A stretch of DNA of 64,000 nt from Glandiceps talaboti. Its lineage: Eukaryota > Hemichordata > Enteropneusta > Spengelidae. The stretch is taken from contig NC_135550.1 of NCBI RefSeq assembly GCF_964340395.1, positions 2,860,501-2,924,500 of the forward strand, given 5' to 3'. Under the pieces are notes generated by a model. The model worked only from the letters and a program-made list of their open reading frames with translations. It ran no database searches and was not told the origin of the DNA. The translations under genes and the position numbers were made by a program. Within the stretch, counting starts at the first letter, position 1, and each line of letters starts with the position of its first letter. Positions 40,401 through 51,300 of this stretch are shown piece after piece.

Positions 40401-43400
40401 TCGTATCACGACGAAAATGGATATACACATGTATGTCATAGAACACTGTCCTAATACCAACTTTGAATGAGATCTGTTCAAGCATGTCTGAGTTATGGCT
40501 TTGGACATGAAAATTCACAAACAAAATGGCTGCTAGGCGGCCATATTGGATCGTATCATGACAACAATGAATATGCACATGTAGGTCATAGAACACTGTC
40601 CTAATACCAACTTTGAATGAGATCTGTTAAAGCATGTCTGAGTTATGGCGCTAGACAGGGAATATTCGCAAACAAAATGGTTGCTAGGCGGCCATATTGG
40701 ATCGTATCATAAAAAAAATTGACGTGCATATGTATGCCATAGTATGTTGCCCCTGTACCAAGTTTGAAAAATCGGTCCAGGCATCTCCAAGAAACAGCTG
40801 CGGACGGACGGACGGACGGACAGACGGAACCCAATCCATAAGTCCCCGTTCCGGACTTCGTCCGCGGAGACTAAAAACATACAGCACAGTGTTATCAACA
40901 TCCTGTAAGTCTAAACATACAGCACAGTGTTATCAACATCCTGTAAGTCTAAACATACAGCACAGTGTTATCAACATCATGTAAGTCTAAACATACAGCA
41001 CAGTGTTATCAACATCCTGTAAGTCTAAACATACAGCACAGTGTTATCAACATCCCTGTAAGTCTAAACAACAGCACAGTGTTATCAACATCCTGTAAGT
41101 CTAAACATACAGCACAGTGTTATCATCATCCCTGTAAGTCTAAACATACAGCACAGTGTTATCAACATCCTGTAAGTCTAAACATACAGCACAGTGTTAT
41201 CAAAATCATGTAAGTCTAAACAACGGCACAGTGTTATCAACATCCTGTAAGTCTAAACATACAGCACAGTGTTATCAACATCCCTGTAAGTCTAAACAAC
41301 AGCACAGTGTTATCATCATCCCTGTAAGTCTAAACATACAGCACAGTGTTATCAACATCCTGTAAGTCTAAACAAGTTGTCGAGAGGTTAATTCAGGTTT
41401 GCACAGTGATGTGAAAGGGAAATCTTGATCGATCGAAGATAATCGAACCATCATTGTACAATATGTTTATCCCAAATAACAACATATAACATAACATATA
41501 ACAACAATATGATTGTCTGTACTGTGGTGATTCTACTTGTTAGTTGCAAATGTAGTCATTAAGTCCGGTGTTCAATCGCACAACAAATTGTCGTCATTAC
41601 AATAGACAACGTAGTGAGGCCTAAAAATTTGTGTGGTTCCGACTACGCTCAATTTTTTTATGTGAGTGTTTAGTTTAGTTAGTAATTTTTTCTGTTGTTT
41701 TCCATGGTCTATGTGTTATTGGTTCCATTGTTTTCCATATGGTCTATGTGTTATTGGTTCCATTGTTTTCCATATGGTCTATGTGTTATTGGTTCCATTG
41801 TTTTCCATATGGTTTATGTGTTACTGGTATGTTCCATATGGTCTCTTCCATATGGTCTCTGTGTTACTGGTGTTTTCCATATGGTCTATGTGTTACTGGT
41901 GTTTTCCATATGGTCTATGTGTTACTGGTGTTTTCCATATGGTCTATGTGTTATTGGTGTGTTCCATATGGTCTATGTGTTATTGGTGTGTTCCATATGG
42001 TCTCTGTATTATTGGTGTTTTCCATATGGTCTATGTGTTACTGGTGTTTTCCATATGGACTCTGTGTTATTGGTGTTTTCCATATGGTCTATGTGTTATT
42101 GGTGTTTTCCATATGGACTCTGTGTTTTTGGTGTTTTCCATATGGACTCTGTGTTTTTGGTGTGTTCCATATGGTCTATGTGTTATTGGTGTTTTCCATA
42201 TGGACTCTGTGTTATTGGTGTGTTCCATATGGTCTATGTGTTTTTGGGGTGTTCCATATGGTCTATGTGTTACTGGTGTGTTCCATATGGACTCTGTGTT
42301 ATTGGTGTGTTCCATATGGACTCTGTGTTATTGGTGTGTTCCATATGGTCTATGTGTTACTGGTGTGTTCCATATGGTCTATGTGTTACTGGTGTTTTCC
42401 ATATGGTCTCTGTATTATTGGTGTTTTCCATATGGTCTATGTGTTATTGGTGTGTTCCATATGGACTCTGTGTTATTGGTGTGTTCCATATGGTCTCTGT
42501 GTTTTTGGTGTGTTCCATATGGTATATGTGTTACTGGTGTGTTCCATATGGACTCTGTGTTATTGGTGTGTTCCATATGGTCTATGTGTTTTTGGTGTTT
42601 TCCATATGGTCTATGTGTTATTGGTGTTTTCCATATGGACTCTGTGTTATTGGTGTTTTCCATATGGTCTATGTATTATTGGTGTTTTCCATATGGACTC
42701 TGTGTTATTGGTGTTTTCCATATGGTCTATGTGTTACTGGTGTTTTCCATATGGTCTATGTGTTATTGGTGTTTTCCATATGGTCTATGTGTTACTGGTG
42801 TTTTCCATATGGTCTATGTGTTATTGGTGTGTTCCATATGGTCTATGTGTTATTGGTGTTTTCCATATGGTCTATGTATTATTGGTGTTTTCCATATGGT
42901 CTATGTGTTACTGGTGTTTTCCATATGGTCTATGTGTTTTTGGTGTGTTCCATATGGTCTATGTGTTATTGGTGTTTTCCATATGGTCTCTGTATTATTG
43001 GTGTGTTCCATATGGTCTATGTGTTACTGGTGTTTTCCATATGGTCTCTGTATTATTGGTGTGTTCCATATGGACTCTGTGTTATTGGTGTCTTCCATAT
43101 GGACTCTGTGTTATTGGTGTGTTCCATATGGTCTATGTGTTATTGGTGTTTTCCATATGGTCTATGTGTTACTGGTGTGTTCCATATGGTCTATGTGTTT
43201 TTGGTGTTTTCCATATGGTCTATGTGTTTTTGGTGTTTTCCATATGGTCTCTGTGTTATTGGTATGTTCCATATGGACTCTGTGTTTTTGGTGTGTTCCA
43301 TATGGACTCTGTATTATTGGTGTTTTCCATATGGTCTATGTGTTATTGGTGTTTTCCATATGGTCTATGTGTTATTGGTATTTTCCATATGGTCTATGTG

Positions 43401-45301
43401 TTATTGGTATTTTCCATATGGTCTATGTGTTATTGGTATGTTCCATATGGTCTCTTCCACACGGTCTCTGTGTTACTGGTGTTTTCCATATTATGGTCTA
43501 CATGTATGTGTTTTTGGTGTTTTCCATATGGACTCTGTGTTATTGGTGTTTTCCATATGGTCTATGTGTTATTGGTGTTTTCCATATGGTCTATGTATTA
43601 TTGGCATGTTCCATATGGTCTATGTATTATTGGTGTTTTCCATATGGACTCTGTGTTATTGGTGTTTTCCATATGGTCTATGTATTATTGGTGTTTTCCA
43701 TATGGTCTATGTATTATTGGTGTTTTCCATATGGACTCTGTGTTATTGGTGTTTTCCATATGGTCTATGTATTATTGGTGTTTTCCATATGGTCTATGTA
43801 TTATTGGTGTTTTCCATATGGACTCTGTGTTATTGGTGTTTTCCATATGGTCTATGTATTATTGGTGTTTTCCATATGGTCTATGTATTATTGGTGTTTT
43901 CCATATGGTCTATGTGTTATTAGTTCCGTTGTTTTCCATATGGTCTATGTGTTATTAGTTCCGTTGTTTTCCATATGGTCTATGTGTTATTAGTTCCGTT
44001 GTTTTCCATATGGTCTATGTGTTATTAGTTCCGTTGTTTTCCATATGGTCTATGTGTTATTAGTTCCCTTGTTTTCCATATGGTCTATGTGTTATTAGTT
44101 CCGTTGTTTTCCATATGGTCTATGTGTTATTAGTTCCGTTGTTTTCCATATGGTCTATGTGTTATTAGTTCCGTTGTTTTCCATATGGTCTATGTGTTAT
44201 TAGTTCCGTTGTTTTCCATATGGTCTATGTGTTATTAGTTCCGTTGTTTTCCATATGGTCTATGTGTTATTAGTTCCCTTGTTTTCCATATGGTCTATGT
44301 GTTATTAGTTCCGTTGTTTTCCATATGGTCTATGTGTTATTAGTTCCCTTGTTTTCCATATGGTCTATGTGTTATTAGTTCCGTTGTTTTCCATATGGTC
44401 TATGTGTTATTAGTTCCCTTGTTTTCCATATGGTCTATGTGTTATTAGTTCCGTTGTTTTCCATATGGTCTATGTGTTATTAGTTCCGTTGTTTTCCATA
44501 TGGTCTGTGTTATTAGTTCCGTTGTTTTCCATATGGTCTATGTATTATTAGTTCCGTTGTTTTCCATATGGTCTATGTGTTATTAGTTCCCTTGTTTTCC
44601 ATATGGTCTATGTGTTATTAGTTCTGTTGTTTTCCATATGGTCTATGTGTTATTAGTTCCGTTGTTTTCCATATGGTCTATGTGTTATTGGTTTCTTCTC
44701 ATCCATTAACTACAATATCAAGGCAACCAAAGTGTGATTTCACAGTTATTATTGTCTTTTCAAGTCGTCACTTTCCATACCGACTGTTTCTCGTAAGACT
44801 TCACAATTTTTGCAATTTATTATTTTTTTCTCGAATGCGTAAAATAACGTTTATGGTCAGCCGCGAAAAACGAGGTGGGATCGGGTCACCGTAGACTGCA
44901 AGATACGTCAGGTTGTTGTTCAGCCCTATCAGGCTTCTGAGCCATGACGAGTGCTGGCTGAGCATGGGTCTCTATCTTACAGACTAGGGTAACTGGAACC
45001 AAACAATTTTTTTAGGCCTAAGAATAACTTAATTATTCAACATGATTTAGTTGTCATAGCACACCTTCTATTTCTCCATTTGACGATACATCACATTGTG
45101 CATACAGAACTCTCTTTTCACCAAATGTACTTGATAACAATCGAGCTGTTTCTTGTCCTTTGGCAGCCTTGATGTCTAGAAGACCAACACCCTAGGTGAC
45201 AGAAAATAAAGATGTCACACTTATTCATTAATCATTCATTTGCATATTTGTCAATGATATATATTATGTGTATGTATATATACATATGTGTGTTTGTTTG
45301 T

Positions 45302-45351
<50 letters not shown>

Positions 45352-48300
45352 ATTTATTTATCCATCCATCCATCCATCCATCCATTCATTCAGCGTGTAA
45401 AGAGGGCAGTCCTTTAATCTCAGACCGCAAAAAGGGTCTGAGTCAAGTTAATAAACAGTTAGGTGAGATGGCTCCTGATCCCTCAAGCGTGTATACACAT
45501 CCTCTAATTGGCAGTATTGTGCCAGCGGTGCGATTTGCATTGCTACCAGATCTTCCTGTTCCAGAACTTTGATGAACCATGGAGGTATAATATGGGAGAT
45601 CTCCCCTTATATAGTACCTCTAGGATTGAACATACAGACGCAAATCCGTTCACTGCTAGAATGTGCAGAATGAGACCTGTCAGCCTGTTTTCTTTACCCC
45701 ACAGAGAAACCTCTGGGTTCGGTTGTGGAATGTCAATGATAGCTGGATCATCAATTTGGCATTGATGTTGGTTTGCCATCCTGTCTTGCTTGGCAAAAAA
45801 ATAACAGTTGTACATTGGTCTTGTACTTTGTGTCACAATCTAAGATTCTAGTCAGTAGGCTGAATCGTTCTGTCTGCATATATCTCATATCTAGTTCGTC
45901 CGTTGTCAGATCTATGCCTGCCCCAATGTGTATATCAAATGCCCTCATACCAGTGTTGTCACTAGGTTCGACAATGACCTTTGGGGTAAACAGTTTTTTT
46001 TTGAACCACTATTACTGTAAAAAAAATTTCGAGAGCAACTCGACAGCAATTGTTTTATTTCATGCTTAGTAGGGGTACAGCATTTTGTGTGTGAAATATA
46101 TGCCTTAAAGTTGACTTTCACCATGTGACGTGACGTTGTGCAACTTTATTTTTTTAAAACAGGAGACACATACATGATGGATGTAGCTTATTTCAAAACT
46201 AAGAGGTAACATTCAGCTTTATCATTCCTACATTGTAAAGTAGCTAGTAAAATTGGAAAGTATAGGCAGTAAAATTTAAACAGAAGTGTTAGGGAACTAA
46301 GTGGGGGGGGGGGGGGGTACAGGAGGGGGTTTCCTCCTCCCGCCCTGGAGATTTTTGAAACTGAAGAACTTTCTGGTGCTATTTTAACATGTCAAGGTAG
46401 TAATAATATGAAGTAAGATTTGAATCAAAATACAAGGGAGCAGTGTGGGTGGGTACCCCTAGAAAGTTTTGAAATTGAAGAACTAAAAGAATGCTTTATG
46501 ATGTTATTTAACATGTCAAGGTGAAAACAATACTAGTTAAACTTTGAATCAAAATACAAGGGAGCAGTGTGGGGGTGGGTACGGAAGGGGGTTTCCCCCT
46601 GAGGGCCCTCCCACCTTAAAATCTCTGGAATTTAAGGACTACAAGAATGCTATCTGGTGTTTTTTTAACATGTCAAGGTGATAACAATACCCTTTCCTGA
46701 TCACAATTGAAATTGAATTCAGAAAACTAACACTGAGAAAAATCCTCATAAGTATATTGTTACATGCCATACCATTTAAAATTATTTTATCATTTAATTT
46801 ATGAAATATTACTGGATTCATTCAAGGTACTAAGTCAGGTTTTGGCTTGTTTCAGCATTTGCCAACAGTTAGTATAAACCTTTGACAAGAAACTTTAAAA
46901 GTTTAGGTGCTGCCACCATAGGCAGCGGCGCCAGAAACACATGTACCAGGAAATTCTATGAAAATCCTCCAGCCCCCTCCCCGAAATCAAATTGTGTACC
47001 CCTTACTGGAAATACAATGTAAATTAATGACTTAAAGTTCCCTGGTTCCAAGCGGTGATCTTGTATCAAAAGATGTGATGAACAGCAGACCTGCCAATAC
47101 AGAAGTCAAGGCTAGAATGCCAGTTAGGTCAAACTTGGCGGGGCCAGGCCACTAGCAGTTTGGTATTACTTGATTGGCTACCCAATAATCTATTTTGATT
47201 GGCCCTGTAAAAACCACCTGATAGGCATTACTTTCCCAACGCTCGTTACACTGAGCTAAGACCTTGCTTGCCTGCTATCATTGTCACTTTTGTTTTATGT
47301 AATTTGTAACAAACAACTTGTGCGAGACATAAAAAACATTGTGTCGCCTAATTGAAACTCTACAGTCACTCTGGTTCAGTTGTAATTGAAACTCTAGAGT
47401 CACTTTGGTTTGGTAGTAATTGAAACTCTAGAGTCTCTTTGGTTTGGTAGTATCATTGACATAATACATTACTACATGTATATCCATGACGTAATAATGT
47501 ACACAGCAGACCAATGATTAAAGTCATTCTTGTGTACACTCGAGTACTCCTATCATCACTTGTTTACATTTATGTTGACAGCAGCACCACCAACGATTAA
47601 TCTTTCAGTCTAAACTTTTAAACCTGTACTAACTGCAACTGGAACATTTTGGGCATCAAATAACCAAAAGATATATATTCACTAAAATTGGTTAATTACT
47701 AGTAAAAAGTTATTGTATTTGTTCATTAGTGGTCAATATTATCTGTAGGTATGTTGTGCGAGTTTAAATCTTGAGTGAAAGCTAAGTTTTGAATCTGAAT
47801 TTTTGATCAGACAACCACAATATATTCACTGAATTGTTACAATAATAGACATTGTGCATGATAATCATTGGTTGAATTTAGAAGTACTGAAACAGGTTTA
47901 GTCATGCTGACTTTTGGGTGGATATTATCCTAGTCTGTAAGGTACGCTGCAGCTGTGACAGGACACCCTTACACATTGGAGGGAACAGGTCTGTGTGGAA
48001 GGAGGGATACTACACATCTCACACCTGCAGTCTCATAATATCCATAAGTAGTACAGAAACGTTGAAATCATGATCGCCATTGAGGGCGCTCTTTTTATTT
48101 TGATTTATCATGTATACACACTTACAAAAGTCAATTTACCCTCAAGTGATGTGATACTGTTCAAGGTTTACGATATTAGGAGTATTCTCACCAGTTGCAG
48201 CTAGTGCAGCTTTAACATTATATTGTACTCTATTCAGTTTGTATTGCATTGTATTGTACTGTTTTTATTGTACTGTTACAGTACTGTACTTGTACTGTAC

Positions 48301-51300
48301 CATTTGTTGTAATACACAGGTGTACTATACGATACTGTACTGTACAGTACTCTATTGTATTGTATTGTACTGTTTTTATTGTACTGTTACAGTACTGTAC
48401 TTGTACTGTACCATTTGTTGTAATACACAGGTGTACTATACGGTACTGTACTGTACTGTACTCTATTGTATTGTATTGTACTGTTTTTATTGTACTGTTA
48501 CAGTACTGTACTTGTACTGTACCATTTGTTGTAATACACAGGTGTACTATACGGTACTGTACTGTACTGTACTCTATTGTATTGTATTGTACTGTTTTTA
48601 TTGTACTGTTACAGTACTGTACTTGTACTGTACCATTTGTTGTAATACACAGGTGTACTATACGATACTGTACTGTACTGTACTCTATTGTATTGTATTG
48701 TATTTATCATGTTTTCTTTGTTCTGTGCTGTACTGTATCGTATTGTGTTTTTGTTTACAGTTTATAGCTGCAATAATTGTAGGGTTATTTTTAATTTTGA
48801 TGTTTTTGTATTTGTTTTTGAGCATTACCATTTCTGGGTAGCTGCAATAATTGTAGTGTTTTGCTGTGATATTGAAGGTCTTTTCGTCTGTTTTGGCAAC
48901 ATTTTAAGTTTTGGTGTTTAACCCGCAGGTTAAATACGCATCGTGTTAAACACCAAAACATAACAAGTCATTGAAAATGACATGACTATATCACTACTCT
49001 GATCACGCAACAACACTTGTGAACCTAAATCAAACAGACTTAGATATGTTGTGTCTGCTCTTTGGACATGGAACATGCCTACTCATGTTGTGTCTCCTCG
49101 TTGGACATGGGACATGCCTACTCTTCAAGATGATGTGATGGAATAAACCATTCAACAATAAAGGATGGGTCGGGTACTGGGGGGGGGGGGGGGGGGGGCT
49201 GTTCAAGCATGTTAGAGTTATGGCTTTGGACATGAAAACTGCGCCAACAAAATCACTGCCAGGCAGCCATATCGGATTGTATCAAGATGAAAATGGATAT
49301 GCACATGTATGTCAAAGAACACTGTCCTAATACCAATTTTGAATGAGATCTGTTCAAGCATGTCTGAGTTACGGCTTTGGACATGGAAAATTGGCAAACA
49401 AAATGGCTGCCAGGCAGCCATATTGGATCGTATCACAATGAAAATGGATATGCTCATGTATGTCATAGAACACTGTCCTAATACCAACTTTGAATGAGAT
49501 CTGTTCAAGCATGCCTGAGTTATGGCTTTGGACATGGAAAATTCACAAACAAAATGGCTGCTAGGCACCCATATTGGATCGTATCACAACAACAATGAAT
49601 ATACACATGTATGTCATAGAACACTATCTTAATACCAACTTTGAATGACATCTGTTCAAGCATGTCTGAGTTATAGCCTTGGACAGGGAAAATTCGCAAA
49701 CAAAATGGCTGCTAGGTGGCCATATTGGATCGTATCATGAAACAGATTGACGTGCATATGCAGCGTGCGAAATTAACGCCGGTCCTTCGGCCCGAGACCA
49801 ACAGATTTCCATTCGGACCGACAGTTTTTCAGAATTACAACAACGCATCGATCCTTATGACCGACTGAAATTTGGAGTAAATAATAACAGTTATTCAAAG
49901 ATATATCCAATTTCACCTACATGAATCTGATCTTGTGTTTATACCTATTTTACTCTCGACATCTCGTTCAAGTCAAGCGACACAGAGCTAGCTCGCTCCG
50001 TGTTGTTGTCAATGTTGATATCATGTCTACATACATGCATGTATGACGTAGCATACAGCATTTGCTTTATGAAATTATGTTAGCAAATACATGGTTGGCT
50101 GAATTTCTCTAATTATTTTTGTCTTGTCTAATCAGAACGTCTTAGACATTCAGATTCATTTTACGCATTCAGCGCATGCGTCTTTTTCCGCCATGACATC
50201 GTAATCATTTAATCATTGTTGTAAAGTTTTCTGTTCGAAGTGTATGAAACTTTTAACGTGCTTGAGACAGTTCCACGTTGTATTTATAAAGTATGTGGCG
50301 ATATTTAATGAGCTTTCGAAGAAGAAAACGAAACAGACACTGTTTTTTAAAGGCTGGATTAAAGCCGGTAAATGTTAGCGGGTTTCCCGATCAATTTACC
50401 GGATTCCCCCATGTGTGCGGCCATGATCAAAACAAACTGACAGAAAACATATAAACTACTCTGAAAATGATGTTTTAACTAATAAAGAAGGCAGGTACAC
50501 TTCGTAAAATATCTTCAGGACGTTATTTTTTTTGTTGTAAAAACAGTAAAAAAAATGCGTAGTCTGATTGCTTTCAATTTGATGAATATGATGATGTACG
50601 TCCTGTCATGTTGTAATCAACGTAAAACCTTAGAAATGTTGCATTTTGTTGCCATTGTTGTATCTGGAAAATTATTGCATCATGCCAAACACGGGTTCAT
50701 AGTGGATGACACATTACAGTACAGTTACCATATCACGTTCCCACGTCAAAAAAAATCGCACTGCACTGTAAGACATGTTTAGCCATGATAGTTCTCTTCA
50801 TCATGGTCAGATTTCTTACACAAACAACCAGTGACGATACTCAATACACCACGGTAGGGTATACGGGTAGGGCTTTTAAGGGGGGGGGGGTGGCCCTTCT
50901 GTACATATTTGTAAAGACTGAAGGAAGACGAAACCGCATCGTGTCATTGTGTGGATGGAAATTGAAAAGCAAATACACAGTTTTCAAGAGGGATAATTAT
51001 GCGACAAAACCTTCTGCTATGATGATTTTTTGGGTCTACATTCGCTAAGAGTTGGAAAGCTACATCAGCTGTTGCCACATACGATGAATCTGACTTTGGA
51101 TTATGTGATTCAGAATTTAATGAATCGTACAGAGAGGAAGGAGAGGACTGTGATATCTATATTATCTACAATCTATGGATATGTATTTTTATGGTGGAAT
51201 GAATACATTCAGTCTCAGACCACTATAGTATATAGGAACAGATTATGTGAGAATGAATATTCATAGTCTCTGGGTTCATGGTTACAAATGAAAACCTCTA

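Larger units (their letters stand above)
41618..45018. mobile_element. MITE copy B, expanded by an internal minisatellite
   Basis: Left terminus GGCCTAAAAATTTGTGTGG then TTCCGACTACGCTCAATTTT matches copy A; right terminus GGTAACTGGAACCAAACAAT then TTTTTTTAGGCC does too. Between them the order of copy A is kept (GTGAGTGTTTAG, the monomer region, ATTGTCTTTTCAAGT, TTTCTCGTAAGACTTCACAA), but the monomer has become a 3-kb array, an exon-like 33-bp piece is present, and a 94-bp element has inserted near the right end. It starts 46 bases into intron 2 after the exon 2 donor. Confidence 0.8.

Noticed and set aside
40192-40596. Minus-strand ORFs with repeated protein blocks
   Set aside because: They follow the 150-bp internal repeat of a DNA element; open by periodicity, with no domain.
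41666-43993. Three overlapping plus-strand ORFs of 739-775 codons
   Set aside because: Products of the 29/35-bp minisatellite, open in all three frames and located in an intron of the opposite-strand gene.
1-44692. Arrays considered as CRISPR-like
   Set aside because: Units are contiguous without unique spacers, and the gene structures are eukaryotic.
48239-48841. 200- and 172-codon plus-strand ORFs
   Set aside because: Arise from the 111-bp tandem repeat, whose length is a multiple of three.
50555-51266. Short plus-strand ORFs in the putative hAT-like insertion
   Set aside because: No recognisable domain, no consistent splice structure and ordinary length for AT-rich noncoding DNA.
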